The position numbers were made by a program, and so were the translations under genes. From contig CAWDDE010000003.1 of assembly GCA_963801055.1 (NCBI GenBank), positions 1 to 64,000 on the forward strand: 64,000 bases of DNA, in the 5' to 3' direction. A model generated the notes under the pieces. It had not been told where the DNA came from, did not search any database, and was given only the letters and a program-made list of their open reading frames with translations. This stretch comes from DASUPK01 sp963801055 (GTDB lineage: Bacteria; Actinomycetota; Thermoleophilia; Solirubrobacterales; 70-9). This document shows positions 13,019 to 23,046 of the stretch, piece by piece (the first letter of the stretch is position 1; each line of letters starts with the position of its first letter).

Positions 13019-13900
13019 ATGAAGAAGGGAACGACCGGTCCCCTTGTCAGCGCGATCATCCCCGTGTACAACGGGCGGCGCTTTCTGCTGGATGCAGTGG
13101 AGAGCGTCCTCGAGCAGACTTACTCGGAAGTCGAATGCATCGTTGTGGATGACGGCTCGACGGACGGGAGCGCGAAGCTGCTTCGGTCTGAGCCCGACGT
13201 TCGCTTGATCACACAGCCACGACGCGGCGTCTCGGCAGCGCGCAACCGGGGTGGCGCGGCAGCGAGCGGAGAGTACCTCGCATTCCTCGATGCGGACGAC
13301 GTCTGGCTGGCGGAGAAGCTCGCTGCTCAGGTCCAAAGTGCGAAGGATGACTCCGCCGAGTTTGTTGTCTGCGGCTTTCGGACCGTCGACCAGCAACTAT
13401 CTGTTCAGGGGCCACCACGAAGACTTCACAGTGAGCACCCGCTCGCTTTGGGGTTGCTCCTCTTCGACGGTCGCACGTCGGGGGCCGCCAGTTCATCAAC
13501 ACTTCTGTGCAAACGTGAGGCGTTCAAGGCACTGGGTGGCTACGCGAGGGATCTCAGTACCTCGGCAGATCTAGATCTGATGGTTCGTGCAGCTCTTCGG
13601 CATCGTCTCTCGATCGTCCCCGAGCCGCTCGTCCTCTGCCGAATGCACGGCGCCAACATGAGCAAGAACGTGCGACTGATGGAGTCGGACATGCGTCGCG
13701 TGATCGAGCGCGCTGAGAAACAGGTCCCCGAGGCGCGTGATCGCGCGACCCGAAGGGCCATCCACGGTTCCCTCAACTGGATGCTCGCAGGGTCATACCT
13801 GCAGGCGGGTCAGCGATTGCGAGGGACGCTCCTATTGCTGCAGGCCGTGGCGCGCGATCCGCTCGGTACTGCGAGAAGGGTGATGAGCCGGAACCGATGA
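13019..13900 (+). CDS. Glycosyltransferase family 2 protein
   Basis: 293 residues. GT-A fold: VSAIIPVYNGRRFLLDAVES, VVDDGSTDGSAKLL, GVSAARNRGGAAASGEYLAF and LDADDVWLAEKL (DADD metal site), then a lower-conservation acceptor region with an RDLSTSADLDLMVRAA helix. An inverting enzyme adding a sugar to a lipid-linked or protein glycan is expected; the substrate cannot be told. ATG 13019 was chosen because MKKGTTGPLVSAIIPVYNG begins just before the fold. Its stop overlaps the next start by 4 bp (ATGA at 13897-13900), so the FkbM methyltransferase is co-translated. Confidence 0.9.
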   Translation: MKKGTTGPLVSAIIPVYNGRRFLLDAVESVLEQTYSEVECIVVDDGSTDGSAKLLRSEPDVRLITQPRRGVSAARNRGGAAASGEYLAFLDADDVWLAEKLAAQVQSAKDDSAEFVVCGFRTVDQQLSVQGPPRRLHSEHPLALGLLLFDGRTSGAASSSTLLCKREAFKALGGYARDLSTSADLDLMVRAALRHRLSIVPEPLVLCRMHGANMSKNVRLMESDMRRVIERAEKQVPEARDRATRRAIHGSLNWMLAGSYLQAGQRLRGTLLLLQAVARDPLGTARRVMSRNR

Positions 13901-14853
13901 GACGGATCGGGAAGCGACTGCGTGCAGTTCCCGCGCTCAATGCGATGATGGCGGTCCCCTTGCGAGCCTTGATGCGGGCCGCTGGTCGAAGTTCGGAGTC
14001 CGTCATCCGGCACCTGCCGAGATCGGGCACCATCAAGGAGCTGCTGCCGAACGGGCGGACGCTGAAGTTTGTTTCACGAGGCGATGATTGGGTATCCAAC
14101 CAGGTCTTCTGGCGGGGATGGCGGGCGTTCGAACCGGAGATGAGCGGGCTGTTCTTTGAACTCGCGCGGCACTCACGCGCAACATTGGACGTCGGCGCCC
14201 ACATCGGCTTCTATGCCTGAGTCGCCGGGCATGCCAATCCGGATGGCGCCGTCTTTGCCTTCGAGCCCCTCGAGGGACCCGTCAACCGCCTGCGCCGGAA
14301 CCTAGCCGCGAATCAGCTCAGGAACGTCGAGGTTGTACCCAAGGCAGTCGGCAAGGAGCCCGGTCGAGCGAACTTCTATGCCGTGCCGACCGGCATTCCC
14401 TCAAGTTCGAGCCTCTCCCGCGAATTCATGAGCAACCATCCACATGCGATTCCGATAGAGGTCGAGGTAATTCGGCTCGATCAGTTCGTCGCGGATCACG
14501 GACTGAACGTGGACCTCGTCAAGATCGATACTGAGACGACGGAACCAGACGTGCTCGCGGGGATGGCGAATACGCTGGAGCGTGACAAACCGGATGTCTT
14601 TCTGGAGGTCCTCGAGCAGACCGACGGCGAGGCGATGGATGCCGTAGTGCTGCCGCTCGGATACCGGCTGCTGGAGGTCCGCCCTGACGGCGGACGAATA
14701 GAGCGGGAAAGCTTCCACGAGGGGGCGGGAAACTTCCACCGGTGCTACCGCAGCGGCCCAAGCTCTGAGGGTTGCGCCGGAAAGCGGGGCCGTGTCCATC
14801 ATTGGAGAGTGTCCGTGATGCGGGCGGGCGCATATTCCGGCAGCCGCAGGTGA
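13897..14853 (+). CDS. FkbM-family SAM methyltransferase with in-frame TGA stop
   Basis: The reading frame is open on both sides of a single TGA at 14218-14220. Before it: LPNGRTLKFVSRGDDWVSNQ and TLDVGAHIGFYA (SAM-binding motif I). After it, in the same frame: VAGHANPDGAVFAFEPLEGP, IEVEVIRLDQFV and LVKIDTETTEPDVLAGM. This is the full domain order of FkbM methyltransferases, which O-methylate sugars or lipids. The stop sits exactly where a leucine is usual (YALVAG), so a single substitution or compensating indels could explain it. Full length would be about 318 residues. It either encodes a split or broken protein here or carries a consensus error. Confidence 0.8.
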
Positions 14854-15186
14854 GGGCTCGGTTTGGGCGGGCCCAGAAAGGAAGGTGAACAGGCACCAAG
14901 ACGGAACCCGTACTTCGGGATCGTGCATGCACCGCACGTGCTGAAGGCGGGCAAGCTGGGCCCGGCGCTGAGTAAGCAGTACTTGCGTCGGCGCTGGGCG
15001 TCCGGGCATGAGGTTGACGGCGGTGTCGAACGCCTCGGTCGTCTCGTCGAGCCAGTGCTCCTGCTCGCCCCGGGGCCTCCGTTCGCGGTGAGCGTGCCAG
15101 CCCTCTGGCTTCGTCGAAAAGTCCGCTCGTTCAGCAGTCGATAACCCCGACCGGCATCGGGTTCGGGCTTATCATCGCCGCCGCCC
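14854..15186. other. Region without an identifiable gene
   Basis: 333 bp between the FkbM methyltransferase and the next GT2. A plus-strand open frame of 93 codons (14863-15144) and a minus-strand frame both have poor amino-acid composition for real proteins. It could be a remnant of a cell-surface gene. Confidence 0.35.
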
Positions 15187-16201
15187 ATGCCGCAGCGTGG
15201 TTCATCCTCGCCCACGATCAGCGTGATCGTCCCCACGTACCACCGGCCGGACGCACTGCGGCAGACGCTGGCCGCTCTGGCGGCCGTCGACTCGACCTCC
15301 CGTGAGTCGTACGAGATCATCGTCGTGGACGACGGCGATGACTCGAGCCACGGCTGACGTAGTCGAACTTTTTTATTCGGAAACCTCCGTTCGCCTGCTG
15401 CGCGGGGAAGGCCGTGGTCCGTGTTCTCTCACGTATCGAGGCGCGGAGGTGGCGCGGAACGAGTTCATGCTCTTCTGCGATGACGACGTGATCGTCGCGC
15501 CGGATCACTTTCAGCGCCATCTCGAGGTCCGAGGGCAGCGCGGGCCGAGTTTGTGCGCCGGGTTGGTCACGCTCGACGAGAAGGTGATCCGGCTTTACGA
15601 GCAGAGCGCATTCGGCAGATACCGGCTCGCCCTCCAGGCGGCATGGGCGGACGGGACCGAGCCCGGCCCAGACGGGCTTAGCGAGGTTGAAATGATCTCC
15701 GCGTGCAACCTTTCGTTGCCTCGCTCGCTCTTCGAAGAGCTCGGGGGGTTTGACGGCGATCTTCCCTTTGCCGCAGAGGATCAGGATCTCTCCATTCGCG
15801 CCGCGGGGCTGGGTTTCCCCAGGCTCATCGACCATCGCAACCGTGTTCGACATCTCGACACGAGGCTCGACTTCCCGCATTTCTGCGAACGCGAGGAACG
15901 AGGCGCACAGTCGTACGCGGTTTTCGCCCGCAAGCTGCCAGACACAGCCGGGCGCTCCGAAATGGCGCGAGCAAACGACCCTACGAGCTTTCCTGGGGAG
16001 GGGGTGCGTGCCAGGGCGGGAAAGCGTGCGAAGCGCATCCTGGGACGCAGGCGGGCGTTACGGACCCTTCACACTGGGGTGCGCGCGCTCGAGTGGGCTG
16101 GTGCATCGGATTCCGTTTTACGTCGCGCCTACACGGCCGTGATCGGGGTCCACATCGCGAGGGGTTACCGCAGGGGCCTGACACGCGAGACAGTTCGCTG
16201 A
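15187..16201 (+). CDS. Glycosyltransferase family 2 protein (one frameshift)
   Basis: The N-terminus ISVIVPTYHRPDALRQTLAA and YEIIVVDDGDDS lies in one frame. The rest follows in the +1 frame from about 15345: ADVVELFYSE, GAEVARNEFMLFCDDDVIVA (DDD metal site), SEVEMISACNLSLPRSLFEE, GGFDGDLPFAAEDQDLSIRA (ED base region) and a basic C-terminal tail. About 337 residues in total. This is the NpFE/ED-type GT2 layout common in exopolysaccharide clusters. One missing or extra base near 15345 accounts for the break. Substrate unknown. Confidence 0.85.
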
Positions 16202-16466
16202 GCCAGAGGAATCGGTTTGCGGCGCCAGGTCATCTATGTCTCATATGGTCGAGAAGCCGGGCGATGACCGGGGGGTGCTCGGTGGCCGGCTCGCGGAGAG
16301 CGAAGTCGGCTGGCATCCGCTCCGCTACCAGCGCCGCCCGCCGGCCGTGAGCGCCGCGCACGACATCCGGCGCGGCACGCTGCTGGTAAGGCGCCTCGCC
16401 GTTGTCGAAGGCGTGCCCTCACGCCGCTCACGCTATCCCCTGACCCGGCCTTAGTCTGGGGTCGTC
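16202..16466. other. Intergenic region before the GT4 gene
   Basis: 265 bp. Short open frames on both strands have no recognisable domains. The GT4 start at 16467 is a GTG. No clear promoter or terminator seen. Confidence 0.35.
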
Positions 16467-17537
16467 GTGCGGGTTCTCGCTCTGACACCCAACCGCTACG
16501 GCGTCACCCCCGGGCAGCGGTCGAGTATCGAGCTCTGGCAGAAGGTGCTCGAGCCTGCCGGGATCAGGATGGACCACTCGGCCTTCGAGACCGAGCGGCT
16601 GCAAAGCGTGATCTACCAGCCAGGGCGATACGGCAGGAAGGTGGCGGAGCTCGCGCGAGCGTACGTCCGCCGGCTGCGCTCGCTGGATCGGGTCGACGAC
16701 TACGACGCCGTGCTCGTATACCGCGAGGCGGCGCTTGTGGGGCCGGAGCTGGTCGAGCGGCTGGTCGCGCGCCGCAAGCCGATCATCTACCAGCTCGACG
16801 ATCCGCTGTATGTGCCGTACCGGAGCCCGTGGAGCGGTTGGCTCGCCTACCTCAAGTTCTTCGGAAAGGTGAAACGAATCGCCGCGTTGAGCAAGGTCGT
16901 GATCGTCAACTCGAGCCACCACCGCGACTACCTGACCCGCTTCAACTCGAACGTCTGGCAGATCCCAAGCGTGGTGGACGCGGACCTCTACCAGCCTTCG
17001 GCGCATACAGGCGGGAACGGCACGGTCTGCGTCGGCTGGACCGGCAGCGCCACCACCGTCGGCAATCTGCAGCTGATCGCTGATCCCCTGCGGCAACTGG
17101 CCAAGCGCCCGGACGTGCGGATCCAGCTCGTGGGGGTGCAGGAGACGCCGTTCCCCGACCTCGAGGTCACCGCCCTCCCATGGCGCGCGAAGACGGAGGT
17201 CGAAGACCTGCGCGGGCTCGACGTCGGGCTGCTGCCGGTGCCCGTCACGGAGTGGAACAAGCGCAAGTTCTTCATGAAGCTCGTCCAGTACATGGCGCTC
17301 GGCATCCCGGGGGTCTGCAGCCCGGTGGGGTCGAATCCGGAGGTGGTCGAGCACGGCCGGACCGGGTTCCTGGCCGACACACCGGAGGAGTGGACAGGCT
17401 GCCTGGAGCGGCTCGTCGGCGAGCCCGAGCTGCGGATCGAGATGGGCGAGCGGGCGGCCGAGGTCGCCCACAACCGGTACACGCTTCAGGCGAACGCGGA
17501 GAAGATCGTTGCCGCGTTCCGCTCCGCCCTCAGTTGA
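16467..17537 (+). CDS. Glycosyltransferase family 4 protein
   Basis: 356 residues, GT-B fold. N-terminal domain: VLALTPNRYGVTPGQRSSIE, YDAVLVYREAALVGPELVER, PIIYQLDDPLYVPYRSPW. C-terminal nucleotide-sugar domain: VCVGWTGSATTVGNL, FFMKLVQYMALGIPGVCSPV and SNPEVVEHGRTGFLADTPEE (conserved E and glycine-rich region). GTG start at 16467. Retaining transfer from a nucleotide sugar during polysaccharide assembly is expected. It ends tail-to-tail with the next minus-strand gene, overlapping by 8 bp (17530-17537). Confidence 0.9.
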   Translation: MRVLALTPNRYGVTPGQRSSIELWQKVLEPAGIRMDHSAFETERLQSVIYQPGRYGRKVAELARAYVRRLRSLDRVDDYDAVLVYREAALVGPELVERLVARRKPIIYQLDDPLYVPYRSPWSGWLAYLKFFGKVKRIAALSKVVIVNSSHHRDYLTRFNSNVWQIPSVVDADLYQPSAHTGGNGTVCVGWTGSATTVGNLQLIADPLRQLAKRPDVRIQLVGVQETPFPDLEVTALPWRAKTEVEDLRGLDVGLLPVPVTEWNKRKFFMKLVQYMALGIPGVCSPVGSNPEVVEHGRTGFLADTPEEWTGCLERLVGEPELRIEMGERAAEVAHNRYTLQANAEKIVAAFRSALS

Positions 17538-18762
17538 GCGCGGCGACCTCACTGTAGAGCCGCTCGTAGCGCGGGATGCCGACCTCACGGAGGCTGAGCT
17601 CGCGGTGCGCCACCGAGCGGCACCGCCCTCGGGTGTCGGCGTCCCGGGTCATCGCGAGGATCTCGCGCGCCGCTCTCTCATAGCCGGCCGGGCTGAAGTC
17701 GTCGACCAGCACTCCCACTCGCTCGCCGCCCAGGAGCTGGTCGAGGTCGCCGATTCCGGCGCTCGAGAGGACCGGAATGCCGGCGCCGAGGTACTCGCCG
17801 ATCTTGGTGGGCGACGAGGAGATCTTCGAGAAGCAGCGGCGAATGAACGAGATGCCGAAGTCGGCGGCACCCAGGTAGCGGCCGACCTCCTCGGGGCTCG
17901 ACCGGGTGATCAGGAAGTCGCGGCGTCAGATGCCCCCGCACGGGCGAGCTCGCGCTCGATCGGATCGCGATCGGCTTGGGTGAGCACCAGGAAGAAGAGG
18001 GCCGGCTCGAGGGCGCGGGCCGCTGCGAAGAAGTCGGCCATCTCGCGCTCCATGTACCAGCCGGTGAACTTGCCGACGTAGATCATCACCGTCCGACGCT
18101 CGATCGCCAGCTCGCCGCGGACGGCTTCACGCTGGGCGACCCCCGCCTCGATCGCTTCGAGGTCCGCGCAGCACGGGATCACGTGGCTCCGGGGGGGCGC
18201 GTCGCCGTCGAAGATGTAGGGCCGAACGGCCCGGGTGAGGGTGACGATGCCGTCGGCGCTCCGCAGCCCCGCGCGCTGCGCCCGCTCGAGTGAGCCGGTA
18301 GGCGACGCCGCCCTTCTTCCAGCGTCCGGCGTCGGCGTACTCGTCGGCCATCAGGCCGCGAATGTCGAAGATCAATCTGCAGCCAGTCAGCCGGCGCACG
18401 ATCAGAGCGGTCGCCAGCGGGACGTGATTTCTGGCGTGGATCGCCTCCAGGCGGTGACGGCGGACGATTCGCGCGGCCGCGGCCGCGCCGGCGAAAGCGT
18501 CGTAGACCGTGGCCGGCAGCGACGGACGCTTGTGATAGCGGAGCGAGTGCCACGCGATCCCCTGAGCGCCGAGCTGCTCGGCGAACGCATCCCGCCTCTC
18601 CTCCGTCAGCTCGGGGTCGAAGGTCAGCAGGTGGACGGTGTGGCCCGCGGCGGCGAGCCCCGCCAGATAGGCGACGACCTGGGTGTGGACGAGCGGATCC
18701 TCGAGCGAGAGGTAGCAGACGTAGAGGGACCGGAGGCGGGCGCCGTCACGGACGTCGGCCAT
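17530..18762 (-). CDS. Glycosyltransferase family 4 protein (two frameshifts)
   Basis: About 410 residues over three frames. First: SLYVCYLSLEDPLVHTQVVA, IHARNHVPLATALIVRRL, LIFDIRGLMADEYADAGRWK. Second (from about 18300): AVRPYIFDGDAPPRSHVIPC, VMIYVGKFTGWYMEREMADF. Third (from about 17930): DFLITRSSPEEVGRYLGAAD, ISFIRRCFSKISSSPTKIGE, YLGAGIPVLSSAGIGDLDQL. This is the complete GT-B architecture with the SPTKIGEYLGAGIP donor-binding segment. It starts inside the 3' end of the methyltransferase gene (17-bp overlap), so the two are co-translated. Probably a sugar transferase for surface glycan. Confidence 0.85.
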
Positions 18763-19756
18763 CGCAGACCCATCCGTTGTTGGGAATGACGACGACGTCC
18801 ACGAGGCCGGCGTCGCGCATCATTCGCTCGGCCTCCGCCCGGGTGAACCGCCGTTCGATCGGCGCCGAGAAGCGATCGAACTGGTCGTTGACGAGCACGC
18901 CGAAGGGGTAGTCGGCGTAGGCCTTGAGGGGAAGCGCGTCGGCGACGCGGGCCAGCCGTGGAACTCGCCTCATCAGCCGGTAGGGCAGAACGATCGTCGC
19001 GAAGAGGGCGGCGGCAAGCGGATAGCAGGCCAGATGAAGGAGGCGATGCGGCAGCCGGGTGGTGAGCCGCCGTGCGAGCGTAACCCCGCGGAGGATGATC
19101 CGGTGGCCGCGCCGCGGCGGCTGCCAGTAGAGGTAGACGTGGACGTGCCCGCCGGGCCGGGCATAGCGAACGAGCCCCCGCAGGGCTCGCTCGGTGTCCG
19201 GAAGGTGGTGGAGGACGCCGATCGACATCACGAGGTCGAAGCTGTCCGCGGCGAGCGGGAGCGCCTCCGCGTCCGCCTGCACGGTGATCACCTCGGGCGG
19301 CAGGTTCCGCCGAGCCACGTCGATCGAGTCGCCCAGGTCGACCGCGACGACTCGGGCACCGAGCTCGGCCGCGATCCTCGCGTGCCGGCCGGAGCCGGTA
19401 CCCACGTCGAGCACGGAGATCCCGTCGAAGAACTCGGGCGGGTGCGGCTGCATGTAGTCGAGGAAGTTCTTCCACCACTCGGGCCGGACCTCGCCGAACG
19501 CCTCCCACTCGTAGGCAAAGCTCTCCGCGGTTCTGGACTTGACCGAGGCCTCGGCCGAGGTCCGATCGGCCGCCTCGCTCAGCTCCCTCGGCAGCATCCG
19601 GGCGGTTCCCCCTTCGATCCCGTACGCCGCCCCGCAGCTCGCGCAACGGAGTCGATCGCCATCCTCCGGGCGCAGCTCGGCGCCGCACTCGACGCAGCGA
19701 AGCAGGCCGGCAAGACGCGCCGCCTGATCGGCGAACACCGGCGTGCCCTCGCTCAT
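18746..19756 (-). CDS. Class I SAM methyltransferase with N-terminal zinc-binding domain
   Basis: 336 residues. An N-terminal Trm112-like zinc ribbon (LLRCVECGAELRPEDG and LRCASCGAAYG) is followed by a Rossmann methyltransferase: SVLDVGTGSGRHARIAAELG (motif I), VVAVDLGDSIDVARRNL, VQADAEALPLAADSFDLVMS, IGVLHHLPDTERALRGLVRY. The C-terminal half has a hydrophobic, basic stretch (about residues 215-270) that could associate with membrane. Methylation of a sugar or lipid intermediate is expected from the neighbours. ATG at 19756, 43 bp after asnB; its stop overlaps the GT4 start. Confidence 0.88.
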   Translation of the reverse strand: MSEGTPVFADQAARLAGLLRCVECGAELRPEDGDRLRCASCGAAYGIEGGTARMLPRELSEAADRTSAEASVKSRTAESFAYEWEAFGEVRPEWWKNFLDYMQPHPPEFFDGISVLDVGTGSGRHARIAAELGARVVAVDLGDSIDVARRNLPPEVITVQADAEALPLAADSFDLVMSIGVLHHLPDTERALRGLVRYARPGGHVHVYLYWQPPRRGHRIILRGVTLARRLTTRLPHRLLHLACYPLAAALFATIVLPYRLMRRVPRLARVADALPLKAYADYPFGVLVNDQFDRFSAPIERRFTRAEAERMMRDAGLVDVVVIPNNGWVCDGRRP

Positions 19757-19799
19757 ATGCCGAGCGCGGTCCCCTGCGAGGCCGCCCGATGCTCCCCGC

Positions 19800-21685
19800 T
19801 CAGCGCGGGTCCCCGAGCTCGCGATGCCAGGACTCGAGCATCACCAGCGCCCAGAGCTGAAGCGAGCGGTCGCCCTGGCCGGCCGCGTGAGCGTCGAGGA
19901 TCGAGCGCACGGCCGACTCGTTCAGGTAGCCGCGGTCGAGGGTGGTGCGGTCGAGCAGCAGCTCGCGCGCGTAGCCCTGCAGGTCGCCGCGGAACCAGGC
20001 GCCGAGCGGGACCCCGAAGCCCCGCTTGGCGCCGTCGAGGATCGAGTCGGGGACCCGTCCGCGGTAGGCGCGGCGCAGGAGCAGCTTCTTGCGGCCGAGG
20101 CTCGCCTTCTCCCGCGGCGGAAGCGAGGCGGCGAACTCCATCACCTCGGGGTCGAGGAAGGGCGAGCGCGCCTCGAGCGAGTGGGCCATCGTGGCGATGT
20201 CCACCTTCACCAGCAGGTCCTCGGGCAGGTAGGTGTTGACGTCGACCTCGAGCAGCCGGTCGAGCATGCTCGACCCCGATGCCGCCCGCCAGGGCGCGGC
20301 TGATCACGCCCGGGGCGCGCGATTGGTCGAGCGAGGCGCGGAAGTCGGGGTCGAGCAGCTCGGCGCGCTCGGCGTCGTTGAAGACCGAGACGTGGCGCCG
20401 GTAGCGCTCGATCGAGTCGGCGTCCACCGAGACCAGCAGCCGCTGGGCGCGGCTGAGGAGGCTCTTCGACCCGGGCCGCCTGGGAAGCGCGCGGCCGAGC
20501 GCGGCGACCCCTCGGCGCAGCGGGCGCGGCACGCCGTCGAGGTGGCCGGTGAGGCTGTTGGCGACGTGGCGCAGGTAGCCGGCGAAGCTCTCGTCCCCGC
20601 CGTCGCCGTTGAGGGCGACGGTCACGTGCCGGCGGGTCAGCTCGGCGAGGTAGAAGGTCGGGATCGCCGAGGAGTCGGCGTAGGGCTCGCCGTAGTGGCG
20701 GACCAGCTTCGGGACCAGCTCGATCGCGTCGGGCTTGACGACGAACTCGTGGTGGTCGGTCGCGAAGCGCTCGGCGATCACCCGGGCGCGCGGCAGCTCG
20801 TTGTACTCCTCCTCCTCGAAGCCGATCGAGTAGGTCTTCACCGGCTGCGGCGAGGCCGCGGCCATCTCGCTGACGACGATCGAGGAGTCGACGCCGCCGG
20901 AGAGGAAGGCCCCGAGCGGGACGTCGGAGATCATCCGGCGCCGCACGGCGGCGCCGAGGCGCTCGCGCAGCTCCTCCTCCAGCTCGCGGCGATCCTCGGT
21001 GCGCTTCCGCGAGTAGTCGAGGCGCCAGTAGCGCTCGGTCGTCGTCTGGCCGTCCTCCCAGACCAGCGTGTGGGCGGGCCGCAGCTTGCGGACGTCGCGC
21101 CAGATCGACCAGGGCGCCGGGATGTAGCCGTAGGCGAGGTAGCAGTCGATCGAGGAGGGGTCGATCTCGCGCCGGATCTCGGGGTCCGCCATCAGCGCGC
21201 GGCAGCTCCGAGGCGAAGCTGAGCCAGCCGTCGCCCTCGCGCGTAGAAGAGCGGCTTCTTTCCGACCCGGTCGCGGGCGAGCAGCAGGCGCCGCCGGCGC
21301 TCGTCCCAGACCGCGAACGCGAACATCCCGTTCAGCTCCTCGACCAGCTCGGGCCCGCGCTCCTCGTAGAGGTGGGCGATCACCTCGGTGTCGCGTGCGC
21401 GTGTAGAAGGAGTGGCCGCGCCGCTCGAGCTCGCGCCCGCAGCTCGCGGAAGTTGTAGATCTCGCCGTTGAGGACGACCGCGACCGAGCGGTCCTCGTTG
21501 TAGATCGGCTGGTCGCCCGTCTCGAGGTCGATGATCCGCAGCCGCTGGATGCCGAGGGCGACCCCGTCGGATCGGTGGATCCCCCGCGAATCGGGCCCGC
21601 GGTGCGCCTGCCGCTCGCACATCGCCTCGACCAGCCCCGCCGGGACATCGCCCCGCAGCGACACCTTTCCGGCGATGCCACACAC
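19800..21685 (-). CDS. asnB: Asparagine synthase (glutamine-hydrolysing), AsnB type (frameshifts)
   Basis: GTG at 21685 gives MCGIAGKVSL, with Cys2 as the Ntn glutaminase nucleophile. Then come AHRGPDSRGIH, VVLNGEIYNFRELR and, after frame changes near 21410, 21220 and 20270, the synthetase domain: DVPLGAFLSGGVDSSIVVSE (SGGVDSS ATP-pyrophosphatase loop), SIGFEEEEYNELPRARVIAE, EPYADSSAIPTFYLAELTRR, ALNGDGGDESFAGY and a C-terminal KVDIATMAHSLEARSPFLDP. About 625 residues, normal for the family. In polysaccharide clusters AsnB-like enzymes often amidate glycan or lipid components rather than supply asparagine; this cannot be distinguished here. First gene of a minus-strand trio (asnB-methyltransferase-GT4), divergent from the sigma-factor gene (31 bp). 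Confidence 0.92.
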
Positions 21686-21716
21686 GCTTCGACCTTAGGA
21701 CAAAGCGAGGGCGCGA

Positions 21717-22314
21717 TGTACTGTCTCGCTGACTTGACCGCGCAAGACGAGGACCTGGCGAGGCGCGTCTACGCCTACTTCATCTTCCGCCTGCGCCAGC
21801 CGGAGTGAGGCGGAGCGGCTGACGCGACTCAGCTTCGAGCGCGTCTGGGAGGAGGCCAGGCTGAGTCGCGAGGTCGAGCAGGAGCCCGACCTGCCGACTG
21901 TTCGCCGCGGCCCGCGCTGTGATCGCCGACAACCCCCTCGGCCGCGGAGCGTCGAAGGTCGGCGCGGTCTAGACCTGCCGATGAGGGCGCGGAGGGCGAT
22001 CCCACCGGCTTGAGCAACGAGCTAGCGATGGCGATCGGCCGGCTTCACGGCCGCGAGCGTGACGCGCTCGCGCTTCGCTTCGGCGGCGAGCTGTCGATCG
22101 GCGAGATCGCCGAGCTGCTCGATCAGACGCCGGCCGAGGTCAAGCAGCGGCTGGCGCGAGGGGTGCGCGGCCTGATCGAGCTCGGGGTGCTGCCGAATCA
22201 GAGCCGAGCGTCGAAGCCAGCCGCAAGGCGACCCAGACCGCTGGCTCGCGTAACTCAACCGCCAAGCGGCCCGGAGCCGGAGGCTCCAAGCGCGGCAAGA
22301 CCGAGCAGAAGTAG
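21717..22314 (+). CDS. ECF-type sigma factor-like protein (frameshifted)
   Basis: The N-terminal part reads MYCLADLTAQDEDLARRVYA then YFIFRLRQ and, one frame over, AERLTRLSFERVWEEARLSR. The C-terminal part (from 22010) reads LSNELAMAIGRLHGRERDAL, LRFGGELSIGEIAELLDQTP and AEVKQRLARGVRGLIELGVL, a sigma region 4 helix-turn-helix (LHGRERDALALRF...EIAELL). The third-frame tail is Lys/Ser-rich and ends at 22314; another frame would stop near 22252. The tail overlaps the minus-strand gene ending at 22255. A neighbouring small membrane protein could be its anti-sigma factor. Region 2 is poorly preserved, so whether it acts as a true sigma is uncertain. Confidence 0.6.
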
Positions 22315-22529
22315 GCCGACGAGCACGGCGAGCACGACCTGCAGGCGGAGCATCGGGGGCACGTCGGCCTCGGGTCCCGCGCGCGAGACGTTCGGAGCAG
22401 ACGGGCGCCGGGGACGGGATGCTGCGCCCGCAGCAGCTCGCCCATGCGGTCGAAGCGCTCGACCTCGGCGCGGTCTACGTAGGGCTCGAGCTCGTCGGAG
22501 AGCCCCCCTGCCTGACCCGCCGGGGACAT
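22255..22529 (-). CDS. Small C-tail-anchored protein, possible anti-sigma factor
   Basis: About 90 residues with one internal frame change near 22400. A soluble N-terminus, LSDELEPYVDRAEVERFDRM and GELLRAQHPVPGARL, is followed by one strong membrane helix (LRLQVVLAVLVGLLLLGLAA) at the C-terminus. The size, acidic/helical N-terminus and single membrane helix suit an anti-sigma or membrane-anchored regulator. It is convergent with the sigma-like gene and downstream of a secreted protein gene. Function is inferred from position only. Confidence 0.5.
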
Positions 22530-23015
22530 CCCCTACGCCGGGGTTCAGACGGCGCCGCACCCCATAGGCGATCGGCGGCGAGCGCGGTGACGACGAGAAG
22601 CAGTACGGGAAGAGGAGCCCCATTCCCACCCTCACCCTCGGTGGAAGACGAGGGCTGCGGGCTTCGGCTGCTGCCCCTGCTTCCCTGCTTGATCTCCTGC
22701 GGGGGCCGGTTGGAGTTGGCGAGCTCGGCCGCCGTCTGGCCCTCCGGCCCGAGCGCGTTCAGGGCCTGCGTGGCGGGCGCGACTCCTTGGCTTCCGCCAG
22801 TAACTCCTTGGCTCCCGCCAGTCCCGCCACTGCCCGTGTCCAGGGAGCTGCTGCCGCCGCCGTTCGGCACCACCTCGGTGTACTGGTCCCCCTCCGTCGA
22901 ACCGGGGGGAACGGTGACGCGCTGCGCTCGCAGCCGACGCCGGCAAGACCAACGCCGCCACCACGCCCAAGATCGCGACTCCCTTCAGCCTCTGCAAGGA
23001 ACTCCCCACCTGCAC
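22525..23015 (-). CDS. Secreted or membrane-anchored Gly/Ser-rich protein (frameshifted)
   Basis: Starts LQRLKGVAILGVVAALVLPA SASAA, a clear signal peptide (start 23015). Then, in the next frame, TEVVPNGGGSSSLDTGSGG, two tandem copies of GGSQGVT, ATQALNALGPEGQTAAELAN and a PSSSTEGEGG linker. It ends with a hydrophobic helix (APLPVLLLVVTALAA) and basic residues. This is the layout of an exported protein anchored by a C-terminal helix. No domain recognised. It is divergent from the O-antigen ligase gene (31 bp). Confidence 0.5.
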
Positions 23016-23046
23016 ATCGTTAGCTTACCGCGGAATCGGGGCTTCA

